A stretch of 64,000 bases of DNA from Lysinibacillus odysseyi (GTDB taxonomy: Bacteria > Bacillota > Bacilli > Bacillales_A > Planococcaceae): positions 496,001-560,000 of the forward strand of contig JABUKB010000001.1 in NCBI GenBank assembly GCA_014595895.1, read 5' to 3'. A model generated the notes under the pieces. It was not told the origin of the DNA. It saw only the letters and a list, made by a program, of their open reading frames with translations, and did not search any database. The position numbers and the translations under genes are program-made. How positions within the stretch are numbered: position 1 is the first letter of the stretch; each line of letters begins with the position of its first letter. Shown one piece after another: positions 33,634 through 42,547 of the stretch.

Positions 33634-35073
33634 ATGTTGGAATCCATGCTGAAGCAACATTTTGGGTATGATACATTCCGTCCCGGTCAAAAAGAAATCA
33701 TTTCCTCTTTACTAGAAGGGAAGGACTGTATTGCTCTGTTGCCAACGGGAATGGGAAAATCACTTTGCTATCAGTTACCGGGCTATCTGTTGCCTCATCC
33801 CGTCCTCGTTATTTCCCCTCTGTTATCGTTAATGCAGGATCAGGTGGACCAATTAAAAATGCGCGGGGAAAAACGAGTGATTGCGCTCAACTCCTTCTTA
33901 TCGATGCGCGAAAAGCAGGATGTATTGTCATTTTTGTCGCACTATCGCTTTATCTTTACGTCACCAGAAATGCTGATGCAACCGCAAGTCCGCCATGCTA
34001 TAGAACAGATGACGTTCTCGCTCATTGTAGCGGATGAGGCGCATTGTATTTCGCAGTGGGGCTTTGATTTCCGTCCGGATTATTTGCGTATTGGCGAGAT
34101 ACAATGGAAAAAACCGCGGCCGCCCGTCCTAGCCCTCACTGCCACCGCTACGGGATCGGTCGTTCAGGACATTGTTCAGTATTTAAAAATGGATGCACCG
34201 TACCGATTCATCCATGACGTGAACCGCTCTAATATTAAACTGGCAAAAGTGATGTTTGCGCAAAAAGAGGAGAAGATAACATGGTTGCTAGAACATGTGA
34301 GCGCGACAGCGGGACCTGGGATTGTCTACTGTTCTTCGCGTAAAAAATGTGAGGAAATTAGCTTAAAGATGCTAGAAAGAGGGATTGTAGCAGCAAGTTA
34401 CCACGGGGGAAAGGATGCAGAAGACCGTCAGTTTATTCAGCAGCAATTTTTACAAGGGGAGTTAGAGTGGATTGTTGCTACGAATGCTTTCGGGATGGGC
34501 GTTCATAAAGAGAATGTTCGCCAAGTCATTCATGAAAGCATGCCAGCGAACATATCCAACTATATGCAGGAAGTAGGTCGTGCGGGTCGAGATGGACAAC
34601 AGGCTTTGGCCATTTTGCTGTATGCGGATGGAGATGAACATTTTGCCCACTATATAGCGACAGAAGATTTACCGAAGCAACACCATGTTGAGCAATTTGT
34701 CTATTATATAGAAACCGGTCAGCAGCCAGAGCAAATGTTACAGAATGCGGAAATTTCCGAGACAGGCTTTCGTGTGTTATCCTACTGGCTACAGCAGGAG
34801 CCGCCTTCTGCAGTGAAACAACGGTTAACGAAAATGATGCAGGAGAAAGATACAGAAGTGGGACGAATGCTGGCCCTTATTTTACAAGAGCACTGCATGA
34901 GAGAGCGGTTAGTGCAATATTTTGGACAAAACCTGTCTCTACAAGAAGGTGCTTGCTGTACGAACTGCGGTCTGCGGATAAAAGATTTTCTACTAGAACG
35001 CCAGCAAGGAAAGACGGTAAATGTAGAAGATTGGCGAAAAAGGTTGCGAAAATTGTTGTTTGGCGCTCCGTAA
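33634..35073 (+). CDS. recS: RecQ-family ATP-dependent DNA helicase RecS
   Basis: A 479-residue superfamily-2 helicase, shorter than RecQ (about 600) because RQC winged-helix and HRDC domains are missing, as in B. subtilis RecS (YpbC). Visible motifs: Walker A LLPTGMGKS, motif II VADEAHCISQWG, motif III LALTATAT, and motif VI QEVGRAGRDGQ. C-terminal cysteines (ACCTNCG) are the zinc-binding remnant. It unwinds recombination intermediates. Confidence 0.94.
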   Translation: MLESMLKQHFGYDTFRPGQKEIISSLLEGKDCIALLPTGMGKSLCYQLPGYLLPHPVLVISPLLSLMQDQVDQLKMRGEKRVIALNSFLSMREKQDVLSFLSHYRFIFTSPEMLMQPQVRHAIEQMTFSLIVADEAHCISQWGFDFRPDYLRIGEIQWKKPRPPVLALTATATGSVVQDIVQYLKMDAPYRFIHDVNRSNIKLAKVMFAQKEEKITWLLEHVSATAGPGIVYCSSRKKCEEISLKMLERGIVAASYHGGKDAEDRQFIQQQFLQGELEWIVATNAFGMGVHKENVRQVIHESMPANISNYMQEVGRAGRDGQQALAILLYADGDEHFAHYIATEDLPKQHHVEQFVYYIETGQQPEQMLQNAEISETGFRVLSYWLQQEPPSAVKQRLTKMMQEKDTEVGRMLALILQEHCMRERLVQYFGQNLSLQEGACCTNCGLRIKDFLLERQQGKTVNVEDWRKRLRKLLFGAP

Positions 35074-35087
35074 AGGTGACACAATCG

Positions 35088-35116
35088 TTTACTTTTCAAA
35101 CAAATTTCGTCATAAT
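35088..35116 (+). promoter_or_regulatory. Promoter of the LysM gene
   Basis: TTTACT (35088-35093), 17-bp spacer, CATAAT (35111-35116), located 15-60 bp after recS. Confidence 0.6.
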
Positions 35117-35148
35117 ATGGGTATAGAACGTGATGTTTGGGGGTAGCG

Positions 35149-35817
35149 ATGATGACTAATACTGATTATCGTGGAAAAATAGAAGAAGGCCGTCAAGAAA
35201 TTGAATTAGATGATTCAAATGCACGACTTTCGCGTACAAAACGTAAGGAAACGAAGCGAAAAAGTCCATGGATGACTGTAATGCTTGTCATATTTATATT
35301 GATTCCGTTAACTGTATTGATTTACATGCACTTTATTTATAAACCTGAATTACCTGTAGAAACAGCAGAGCAACAGTCCCATGTGATACGAGTAGAAAAA
35401 AATGATTTACCAAAGGCAGTAGCGGATGAAGACGAAGAAGATGACGCTGCTGAGGAAGAGAAACAAGAAGCGGAAGAGCGAGCAGCAAAAGAAGCTGCAG
35501 CTGCGAAAGCAGCCCAAGAAGCTGTACAAGCTAAGGCGGCACAAGAGAAAGTAGCGCAGGAAAAAGCGGCACAAGAAAAAGCGGTCCGAGAAAGAGCAGC
35601 TGAAGAAAAAGCCGCTCAGGAAAAAGCAGCCCGGGAAAAGGCTGCAGCTGAGCAAGTCCAAAAGCCAAAACGTACACACACTGTCCAATCTAATGAAACG
35701 TTATACCGCATTGCAATGAATTACTATAAAGATCCAAATGCAGTTGAAAAAATTAAGCAAGCGAATGGTTTACGTTCTAATGAGATTAGTGTGGGCCAAA
35801 CATTAGTATTACCTTAA
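35149..35817 (+). CDS. ypbE: Membrane-anchored LysM protein (YpbE-like)
   Basis: A 222-residue type II membrane protein: basic cytoplasmic N-terminus (about 40 residues), one membrane segment (about 44-64), a long low-complexity EKAAQEKA-type helical linker (about 95-170) and a C-terminal LysM domain (about 174-222, beginning THTVQSNETLYRIA) that binds peptidoglycan. Position after recS matches B. subtilis YpbE. ATG 35149 and 35152 are both possible with GGGGGT. The alanine/glutamate repeat region also creates long shadow frames on the other strand. Confidence 0.88.
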   Translation: MMTNTDYRGKIEEGRQEIELDDSNARLSRTKRKETKRKSPWMTVMLVIFILIPLTVLIYMHFIYKPELPVETAEQQSHVIRVEKNDLPKAVADEDEEDDAAEEEKQEAEERAAKEAAAAKAAQEAVQAKAAQEKVAQEKAAQEKAVRERAAEEKAAQEKAAREKAAAEQVQKPKRTHTVQSNETLYRIAMNYYKDPNAVEKIKQANGLRSNEISVGQTLVLP

Positions 35818-35835
35818 GAGAATGATAGATGGAAT

Positions 35836-35876
35836 GAAAAGACGACGTATGCCCGCTAGGCAGTTCGTCTTTTCTG
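35836..35876 (+). terminator. Terminator after ypbE
   Basis: AAAAGACGA (35837-35845) pairs with TCGTCTTTT (35865-35873), with an inner GCC/GGC stem, and is followed by T. Confidence 0.75.
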
Positions 35877-35893
35877 TGTTAGGGAGGAATTTT

Positions 35894-36652
35894 ATGGAAT
35901 GGTTAATCATGTTCATAGGTCTGCCGCTACTGTTAGTCCTCTATATGTGGAAAGAGGCACGGGAAAACAATATCCGAACGCATCACGTACAGGCACAAGG
36001 GAATGAGGATTGCTTTACCTTATTTTTTATTTCAGACGTTCATAATCGGTTGATTTCGCAAAAGATGCTTGCTAGTTTACCAAGGGTTGATGCGGTCATC
36101 ATTGGTGGCGATTTTGTCGATCGGCGCGTCCCTTTTTCACAAATGGAAGAAAATCTAAGCCGTTTATTGACAGTAGGCCCTGTGTATTTTGTCTGGGGCA
36201 ACAATGACCGGGAAGTGGGAGAGCAGGCTTTGCGGGAGTTGTTCGCCAAGTACGGAGTCACAGTTGTCGAGAACGATGCAGTCTTGTTACCTGACCGGAA
36301 CAATCCAACGTGGCTGAGTGCTATTAACGATACATCTCGCAAAGACTATAGTTTCTCCCAAGCGCTTGCTAAATGTAAGGAAGATGACGTAACGATTGTC
36401 GTGTCACATAATCCGCAAGTATTTAATAAGGCGCATGCTATTTTGCAGCCTGCCTTATTAATGGGAGGGCATTTGCACGGCGGTCAAATCCGTTTCGGTC
36501 CTTTTGGGATTCATCCGCATGGTTCCTTTTCCATTAGAAAAGGGACGCCCACGCTAATTAGTAACGGCTACGGGACTACGTTGGTACCATTACGGCTTAT
36601 GGCAAAACCTGAATGTCATATGATTGAAGTAGAAGTACGCCCAACACGCTAA
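35894..36652 (+). CDS. ypbG: Metallophosphoesterase (YpbG-like)
   Basis: A 252-residue calcineurin-like phosphoesterase with an N-terminal membrane anchor (about 2-19). Metal motifs: SDVHN (about 45-49), GGDFVDR, WGNNDR (in place of GNHD) and C-terminal GGHLHGGQIRFGP. This is the YkuE/YpbG class of membrane-attached phosphatase; substrate unknown. ATG 35894 follows GGGAGGA. B. subtilis carries gudB between ypbE and ypbG; it is missing here. Confidence 0.88.
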   Translation: MEWLIMFIGLPLLLVLYMWKEARENNIRTHHVQAQGNEDCFTLFFISDVHNRLISQKMLASLPRVDAVIIGGDFVDRRVPFSQMEENLSRLLTVGPVYFVWGNNDREVGEQALRELFAKYGVTVVENDAVLLPDRNNPTWLSAINDTSRKDYSFSQALAKCKEDDVTIVVSHNPQVFNKAHAILQPALLMGGHLHGGQIRFGPFGIHPHGSFSIRKGTPTLISNGYGTTLVPLRLMAKPECHMIEVEVRPTR

Positions 36653-36786
36653 CTTTCACTGAGATTGTGTCTTTTATGTATGAAAATGCTAGATGAAGTG
36701 TACATTGGGGTCGTCAGATGTCAAACTAGCCCGAAAAAGCGGTATACTAATAATCAGGAAAAGATGTAGAAAGTAGGAGTGAAGAA

Positions 36787-37746
36787 GTGATACAAACAGT
36801 CGATGCAATTATTGTAGGAGGAGGGCCTTGTGGTTTGTCGGCCGCTATTGAATTACAGAAAATCGGGCTACAACCACTTGTCATTGAAAAAGGGAATATT
36901 GTGAATGCCCTTTACCATTATCCAACCCATCAAACCTTTTTTAGCACGAGTGAAAAGTTAGCAATTGGTGATGTGCCGTTTATTATTGAAGAACGTAAGC
37001 CACGCCGTAATCAAGCGCTCGTGTATTACCGAGAAGTGGTGGCAGCGCATAATATTCATGTAAATCGCTTTGAAAAAGTAAAGAGTGTACAAAAGCACGG
37101 TACACAATTTGTCGTGACAACGTCAAAGGCAGTTTATGAAACACCGTATGTCATCATTGCCACAGGCTATTATGACAATCCTAATTATATGAATATCCCG
37201 GGAGAAGAGTTGCCAAAGGTCTACCATTATTTCAAGGAAGCACATCCTTACTTTGATACGGATGTGTTGGTAGTCGGCGGCAAAAACTCAGCCGTCGATG
37301 CGGCATTAGAATTAAATAAAGCGAAAGCTCGAGTGACGGTTGTCTACCGCGGCAGTGATTATTCACCGAGCATTAAGCCATGGGTGCTGCCGGAATTTGA
37401 AGCTTGTGTACGGAGCGGGGAAATTACGATGCACTTTAATAGCGAGTTAAAGGAAGTAACAGCACACGAAGCAGTGATTGAAATCGATGGACAGTTACAT
37501 ACGATTCCAAATGATTTTGTTTTTGCCATGACAGGCTATCATCCTGACCATCAGTTTATTCGGCATATGGGTGTGCACATAGATGAGGAGACCGGGCGTC
37601 CATACTTTAATCCTGAAACCATGGAAACAAATATAGAAAATTTATTTATCGCAGGTGTCATTGCGGCAGGCAATAATGCGAACGAGATTTTTATTGAAAA
37701 TGGTCGCTTCCACGGCGGATACATTGCTTCCAAAATAAGAGGGTAG
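36787..37746 (+). CDS. bdr: Bacillithiol disulfide reductase (YpdA/Bdr family)
   Basis: A 319-residue two-Rossmann flavoprotein: FAD motif GGGPCGLSAAIEL (12-24), with the conserved cysteine C16 in GGGPCG (functionally important in YpdA), and NAD(P)H motif VVGGKNSAVDAALEL (about 163-177). ATGYYDNP and a C-terminal GNNANEIFIENGR are family-typical. It recycles oxidised bacillithiol. GTG start with TAGGAG 8 nt upstream; TATACT at about 36742 may be the -10. Confidence 0.92.
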   Translation: MIQTVDAIIVGGGPCGLSAAIELQKIGLQPLVIEKGNIVNALYHYPTHQTFFSTSEKLAIGDVPFIIEERKPRRNQALVYYREVVAAHNIHVNRFEKVKSVQKHGTQFVVTTSKAVYETPYVIIATGYYDNPNYMNIPGEELPKVYHYFKEAHPYFDTDVLVVGGKNSAVDAALELNKAKARVTVVYRGSDYSPSIKPWVLPEFEACVRSGEITMHFNSELKEVTAHEAVIEIDGQLHTIPNDFVFAMTGYHPDHQFIRHMGVHIDEETGRPYFNPETMETNIENLFIAGVIAAGNNANEIFIENGRFHGGYIASKIRG

Positions 37747-37748
37747 TG

Positions 37749-37791
37749 AAAAAAGGATGTTTGTAGATTATTACAAAACATCCTTTTTTAT
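37749..37791. terminator. Bidirectional terminator between bdr and ansA
   Basis: AAAAAAGGATGTTT and its complement AAACATCCTTTTTT (about 37750-37788) flank a small loop; A and T tracts on both sides suit the convergent genes. Confidence 0.88.
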
Positions 37792-37841
37792 CATTCTCTC
37801 TATTTCAAATGTAAAAATTTTCCTTTATACTATATTGGGAA

Positions 37842-38813
37842 TTACATTGCAAAGAAAGTCTTAAAATCGGTAGGGGCAGTTGTTTGATGGAGACCAATCA
37901 ATAGTTTCAAACGTGCTTTTTGGCCGTTGATTCCATTGGCAAAAATAACGCCTGCCTCCTCTAGCTGTCTACCGCCCCCGTGATAACCATACACGCCTTC
38001 AGCAATGCCGTTAAAGCAACGTGATACGAGAACAACGGGAATTCCTTTGTCCAAGATTGCTAGAATAGACGTAGCTACCGCCGGAGGAACGTTACCCTGA
38101 CCGAGACCTTCTAACACAAGCCCATCATAGCCACTTGCCATGACGCTTTCAATCAAATCTGCTTCCATGCCTGCATATACCTTAAGAAGAGCAACGCGTT
38201 TTGTAATGTGCTCTAATGCTACATATTGCCGGCGAACGGGCTGTTGCTGAATATGAATCGCTTTTTTGGTTACAAGTCCAATCGGTCCGTACTGGGGACT
38301 TTGGAAGGTATTTACACTAGAAGTTGAAGTTTTCGTGATATTAAATGCCTGATGAATCTCGTCATTCATCACAACGAGCACACCTTTTTCCCGGGCTAAA
38401 TCATCGCATGCTACGCGCACTGCTTCTACTAAATTATATACACCGTCCGCGCCGAGTTCATTGGCCGAACGCATGGCTCCTGTGAGGACAATGGGAAAGT
38501 CAAAATTTGTTGTCAATTCTAAAAGGTACGCTGTTTCTTCCAGTGTATCTGTGCCATGCGTAATCACCACTCCGTCAAGTGGCTGCTGGGCAGAGTAAGC
38601 GAGTATTAAATTGCGCAGTTCGAGCATTTCGACAGGGGTAATATGCGGGGAGGGCAGGTTAAAAGCCTCCACTTCTGTTATGTTAGCATAGCTGGAAAGC
38701 GTGTCTTTTGCATCTTTAATTGGGTTATGCTCATTAGGCAAAACAGCACCGTGTGCATCCATTTTCATCGAAATTGTACCGCCTGTATGAATAAGTAAAA
38801 TATTTTTTTTCAT
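37842..38813 (-). CDS. ansA: L-asparaginase
   Basis: A 323-residue asparaginase of the bacterial type I/II fold. First active-site threonine motif HTGGTISM (9-16) and second THGTDTLEETAYLLE (about 85-99) are complete, and no signal peptide is present, so it is the cytoplasmic enzyme hydrolysing asparagine to aspartate and ammonia. GGAGGA precedes ATG 38813. It lacks an ansB (aspartase) partner and stands alone between bdr and prsW. Confidence 0.94.
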   Translation of the reverse strand: MKKNILLIHTGGTISMKMDAHGAVLPNEHNPIKDAKDTLSSYANITEVEAFNLPSPHITPVEMLELRNLILAYSAQQPLDGVVITHGTDTLEETAYLLELTTNFDFPIVLTGAMRSANELGADGVYNLVEAVRVACDDLAREKGVLVVMNDEIHQAFNITKTSTSSVNTFQSPQYGPIGLVTKKAIHIQQQPVRRQYVALEHITKRVALLKVYAGMEADLIESVMASGYDGLVLEGLGQGNVPPAVATSILAILDKGIPVVLVSRCFNGIAEGVYGYHGGGRQLEEAGVIFANGINGQKARLKLLIGLHQTTAPTDFKTFFAM

Positions 38814-38899
38814 GGAAATCCTCCGTATTCACTATGCTATAGGTGTTTTTGATATAATAACAATGAACTAAACTTGTAGAAAGAAAGGAGCTGGATGTC

Positions 38900-39580
38900 A
38901 TCTTTATAGTAATTTTGGTTTCGGCTGCCATAGCTCCTGGCTTGGCGTTATTTAGCTATTTTTATTTGCGTAATCAAATGGCGACCGAACCGCGCAGAAC
39001 GCTTCTTCATACATTTATATATGGTGCGATTATAACGTTCCCCATCCTATTTATACAATATGTATTACAAGAAGAACAAACTTTCTCGGATTTTTTTGTC
39101 GCTTCTGTATTGTTTTCAAGCTCTATTGAAGAGTTTTTTAAATGGCTTATTATTTTTTTGGCCATTTTACGCCATGTAGAATTTGATGATCCGTATGATG
39201 GCATTTTATATGGAGTAGCAGTGTCGCTAGGATTTGCGACAGTAGAAAATATTTTGTACTTATTGTCCTTTGGGATTAAGGAAGCTTTTATCCGTGCGCT
39301 CTTACCTGTATCCAGCCATGCGTTATTTGGCGTGGTGATGGGCTATTATTTCGGAAAAAGTAAATTTTCGAAAGATGATAAGCAAAAGGAATACTTGGCA
39401 TTATCCTTGTTGCTACCATTAGTATTGCATATTGCCTATAATGCCATCTTAACATTTGAAGGCTATTACATTTATTTAGTATTGCCATTCATGCTATTTT
39501 TATGGTGGTTTGGTTTGCATAAAGTAAAAAAAGCTCATCGTCACTTGGTGCAACATTTATATGAGCATAATAAATTATAA
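38900..39580 (+). CDS. prsW: Intramembrane protease PrsW, probably with a non-canonical ATC start
   Basis: A ~226-residue membrane protease, about seven segments, that in B. subtilis performs site-1 cleavage of anti-sigma RsiW. The glutamic-protease motif SSIEEFFKW (EE) and the HALFGVVMGYYFGK and HIAYN histidine segments are present. The canonical in-frame start TTG 38915 has no ribosome site. AAAGGAG at 38884-38890 is 9 nt before an in-frame ATC at 38900 that would give (M)FIVILVSAAIAPG, matching the start of B. subtilis PrsW; the nearby ATG 38895 is out of frame and closes after four codons. Confidence 0.85.
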   Translation: MFIVILVSAAIAPGLALFSYFYLRNQMATEPRRTLLHTFIYGAIITFPILFIQYVLQEEQTFSDFFVASVLFSSSIEEFFKWLIIFLAILRHVEFDDPYDGILYGVAVSLGFATVENILYLLSFGIKEAFIRALLPVSSHALFGVVMGYYFGKSKFSKDDKQKEYLALSLLLPLVLHIAYNAILTFEGYYIYLVLPFMLFLWWFGLHKVKKAHRHLVQHLYEHNKL

Positions 39581-39624
39581 AAGAGTCATTTAAAAAGTTA
39601 CCGCTTTTTAAATGACTCTTTTGT
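39579..39624 (+). terminator. Terminator after prsW
   Basis: A perfect 19-bp stem (39579-39597 with 39604-39622) with a 6-nt loop begins in the prsW stop codon. Confidence 0.92.
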
Positions 39625-39651
39625 ATATTTTTTGTGGATTGCCACATGCTA
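39622..39651 (+). promoter_or_regulatory. Candidate sigma-G promoter of sleB-ypeB
   Basis: TGTATA (39622-39627) and CATGCTA (39645-39651), 17 bp apart, each differ by one base from the sigma-G consensus TGAATA/CATACTA. sleB-ypeB is a forespore sigma-G operon in B. subtilis. The predicted leader would be only about 15 nt. Confidence 0.5.
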
Positions 39652-39672
39652 GTGATAAAAGGAGAGTCTAGC

Positions 39673-40434
39673 ATGAAAAAATGGTTTTTATGTGTAGTAC
39701 TAATGTGGGGTAGTTACGGATGGCAGGCCGAGGCTTTTTCGTCTCAAGTCATCGAGCGAGGCGCTTTTGGAGATGATGTAATCGAATTACAGGCAAGGCT
39801 TCAATATATCGGTTATTATCACGGCAATATTGACGGCAAATTCGGTTACAAAACGTACTGGGCATTACGAGAGTTTCAACAGGATTACGGGTTGCCAGTA
39901 GATGGCATCGCTGGGGAAACAACGAAACAAAGACTAGTCAATAACACCGATTTTGATAGGGCTTTTGTGCATAGGCAAATTGAACAAGGCAATCGCTTTA
40001 CGTATTACGGAGGTATACCTCTTGAACAACAAGTGAAAGAAGGAACAAAGACGAGTGAAGTTCAGCTGCCTACGAAATATTCAGAGCAAGACTTACAGCT
40101 GATGGCCAATGCCGTTTATGGAGAAGCACGCGGTGAACCATATGAGGGGCAAGTAGCTGTTGCGGCAGTTATTTTAAACCGTTTGGAATCAAGCGAGTTT
40201 CCGAACACAATTAGTGATATTATTTTCCAACCAAGAGCTTTTACAGCTGTAGCAGATGGACAAATTTGGTTAACACCGAATGAACGTGCCATGGAAGCCG
40301 TACTTGATGCAATGAATGGCTGGGACCCTACGGAAAATGCACTATATTACTTCAATCCAGAAACAGCAACAAGTGCATGGATTTGGACACGTCCACAAAT
40401 TAAACAGATAGGCGAGCATATTTTCTGCTACTAG
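39673..40434 (+). CDS. sleB: Spore cortex-lytic enzyme SleB
   Basis: A 253-residue protein: signal peptide (about 1-21, ending AEA), peptidoglycan-binding domain (about 30-90, RGAFGDDVIELQARLQYIGYY) and the C-terminal hydrolase_2 (lytic transglycosylase) domain with catalytic glutamate in NAVYGEARGEPYEGQVAVAAVILNR (read from about 148). It degrades cortex peptidoglycan during germination, recognising muramic-delta-lactam. AAAGGAGAG precedes ATG 39673. ypeB follows after 9 bp. Confidence 0.95.
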   Translation: MKKWFLCVVLMWGSYGWQAEAFSSQVIERGAFGDDVIELQARLQYIGYYHGNIDGKFGYKTYWALREFQQDYGLPVDGIAGETTKQRLVNNTDFDRAFVHRQIEQGNRFTYYGGIPLEQQVKEGTKTSEVQLPTKYSEQDLQLMANAVYGEARGEPYEGQVAVAAVILNRLESSEFPNTISDIIFQPRAFTAVADGQIWLTPNERAMEAVLDAMNGWDPTENALYYFNPETATSAWIWTRPQIKQIGEHIFCY

Positions 40435-40443
40435 AGGTGAACA

Positions 40444-41679
40444 ATGAGAGAACTACTTTATTTAGTTGGCTTAGCTGCGGTCATATTGGGAGTGTATGCG
40501 GTAGATGTAACAAATGACAAAAAGGAATTGCAACAAGCAGTACATGCTCATTATACAAACGAAATGGTCAATGCCACAGAACAAATGACTGAGCTATCAG
40601 ATGCAATTTTAGAGGTGCAATTACTCAATGATAACGGCAGTGCTGATGAAGCAAAACAGGAAGTATGGCGTTTGAGCAGCGAGTTGCGAAATGCCATTAC
40701 AAAATTGCCCCTCGATACGGGTTTGGCGAATGACATGATGCAGTATTATGCCAAAATTGGAGAAATGTCAAAACAAGCCGATAGTGATTGGCGCGGTGTA
40801 GCGCAGAATGTAAAAGCTATGGAAGAAGAATGGCGTGTTGCTACGGCTAAAATGCTAAATGAAAACAGTGGTTTTGAAGTGTGGCAACAGCAGGTGAAAG
40901 ACCAAGATCCACATTTTCAAACAGTGGCCAAAGGGATTAAAGAATATCGAGAAGCGGATTTCCCTCTTACAGCGAGTGAATCCGATTATCAAAAGAAAAA
41001 AGAATTGGCCCATCTAGAAGAGAAGGAAGTCACAAAACAACAGGCAGTCGCACGCATCAAAGAATTACTCCCTACGTTAGAAGGGGCTACCTTTACTGTC
41101 TCTACGAATGCTAAGGATGCAGCTTATCCATTTTACCATATCCAATTTGTTAGAGGAGCAAGGCTTGGCTATGCTGATGTCACAAAAAAAGGCGGTCATA
41201 TTTTATCGTTTTTAATAGAACGACCGACCGGTGAACAGAATATATCACAACAACAGGCAAAACAATCCGCAGAAGATTTTTTAAAGCAAGTGGGTTATAC
41301 CGATACTAAGTTTATCGAAGTACGCGAAAATCACGAAGCATGGCATTTTGTATTTTCACGTGTAGCGAATGATGCGATTGTGTATCCAGATAGTGTGCAA
41401 ATAAAAGTAGCAAAAGATGAGCGCGAAATTTTAGGGTTCAACGCGATGGAATATATTCAAAAGGAAAAACTGCCATCACAAGGTTTCGCGCCATTAGATG
41501 TCACGAAAATATTTGGCCAAGATGTACAACTAGAACCTGCTGTCAAAATCTATACAGAAAACGATGCCTTTGAATTGATTCCGGCTTACGAAGTAATTGC
41601 TCGTCAATATGGAGAGACTTTCCGCCTAGTAATTGACGCTCAGAAGCACAAAGTACTACAAATGGAACAGATGCCATAA
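40444..41679 (+). CDS. ypeB: Germination protein YpeB
   Basis: A 411-residue protein (B. subtilis about 450) with an N-terminal signal anchor (about 3-20), a charged helical region and C-terminal repeated PepSY-like domains (about 200-405). YpeB is required to localise and stabilise SleB in the spore, and the two are always adjacent, as here. ATG 40444 follows AGAGGTG. The shorter length lies in the helical N-terminal part. Confidence 0.92.
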   Translation: MRELLYLVGLAAVILGVYAVDVTNDKKELQQAVHAHYTNEMVNATEQMTELSDAILEVQLLNDNGSADEAKQEVWRLSSELRNAITKLPLDTGLANDMMQYYAKIGEMSKQADSDWRGVAQNVKAMEEEWRVATAKMLNENSGFEVWQQQVKDQDPHFQTVAKGIKEYREADFPLTASESDYQKKKELAHLEEKEVTKQQAVARIKELLPTLEGATFTVSTNAKDAAYPFYHIQFVRGARLGYADVTKKGGHILSFLIERPTGEQNISQQQAKQSAEDFLKQVGYTDTKFIEVRENHEAWHFVFSRVANDAIVYPDSVQIKVAKDEREILGFNAMEYIQKEKLPSQGFAPLDVTKIFGQDVQLEPAVKIYTENDAFELIPAYEVIARQYGETFRLVIDAQKHKVLQMEQMP

Positions 41680-41757
41680 GTCGATTGTCGATTAAATATA
41701 GAAAAAAAGGAAAATCCATGCGATAATAGGTATTATTTAATGGTTAAGGGGATTCGC

Positions 41758-42411
41758 ATGGAACTTAAAATTGGTACAATGCTTCTTTTAGAACCGACTT
41801 ATACAGATCGGATAGAAAAACTTCGGTGCAAAGTAGTTGAACAAGGTGAAGGCGTTATTTACATTGATTATCCAATTGACGTCAAGACAAATAAGACGGC
41901 TTTTTTGATAGATGGGGCTGAATTTCGCGTAACCTTCCAAAATGAAGCGAAGCAAAGTTTTGCCTTTACTACAGAAGTTCTGGGGCGTCAAGTAGGGGAT
42001 ATTCCAATGATTAAATTGAAGCATCCACCGCAAAATGAGTTTTTAAAAATTCAGCGGCGTGAATATGTACGGGTACAAACCCCTGTAGATATTGCCGTTG
42101 AAGTAAATGGCGAGTTTAAGCAGTATGTAACAGAAGATATCAGTGCAGGCGGCGTGCTATTGAATTTGCGAGGTCCAGCTCCTTTTGAGCCGAAAGATAG
42201 GGTCAAGTTATTGATTGTATTGCCCTATTTCAATAAGGAAATCCGTTACATTCAGATAGATGCTGCCATCGTGAATGTGTTTGAAAGAGATGAGCGTTTT
42301 CTAGCGGCCGTTCAATTTCTGGATACAGATGATATCGACAAGCAGTATTTTGTGCGCTTCTGTTTCGAGAGACAATTGCAAATTCGAAAAAAAGAACTGA
42401 ATGAGCGATAA
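41758..42411 (+). CDS. dgrA: PilZ-domain c-di-GMP receptor (DgrA/YpfA-like)
   Basis: A 217-residue protein: N-terminal YcgR-like flagellar-brake domain (about 2-90) and PilZ domain (about 95-205) with the c-di-GMP motif QRREYVRVQTP (R-x3-R) and DISAGGVLLNL. B. subtilis DgrA slows flagellar rotation through MotA when c-di-GMP is high. Position between ypeB and cmk corresponds. ATG 41758 follows TAAGGGGA. Confidence 0.9.
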   Translation: MELKIGTMLLLEPTYTDRIEKLRCKVVEQGEGVIYIDYPIDVKTNKTAFLIDGAEFRVTFQNEAKQSFAFTTEVLGRQVGDIPMIKLKHPPQNEFLKIQRREYVRVQTPVDIAVEVNGEFKQYVTEDISAGGVLLNLRGPAPFEPKDRVKLLIVLPYFNKEIRYIQIDAAIVNVFERDERFLAAVQFLDTDDIDKQYFVRFCFERQLQIRKKELNER

Positions 42412-42417
42412 GTAGCT

Positions 42418-42468
42418 CCCCCGTTCCTATCGGCTTTTTCACCGAAGGGAACGGGGATATTTTTGTTT
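42418..42468 (+). terminator. Terminator after dgrA
   Basis: CCCCGTTCC (42419-42427) pairs with GGAACGGGG (42448-42456), with an inner TCGG/CCGA stem, then TATTTTTG. Confidence 0.85.
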
Positions 42469-42547
42469 AAACGAGAGATGAAGGACGGGCGATCAGCTTA
42501 TTTTTAGCGGATTATATGGTACAATAAAAGCGGAAAGTAGGGATTAC

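Noticed and set aside
35407-35688. Minus-strand cysteine/phenylalanine-rich frame opposite the LysM gene
   Set aside because: It is the antisense of the low-complexity Ala/Glu/Lys repeat and has no other support.
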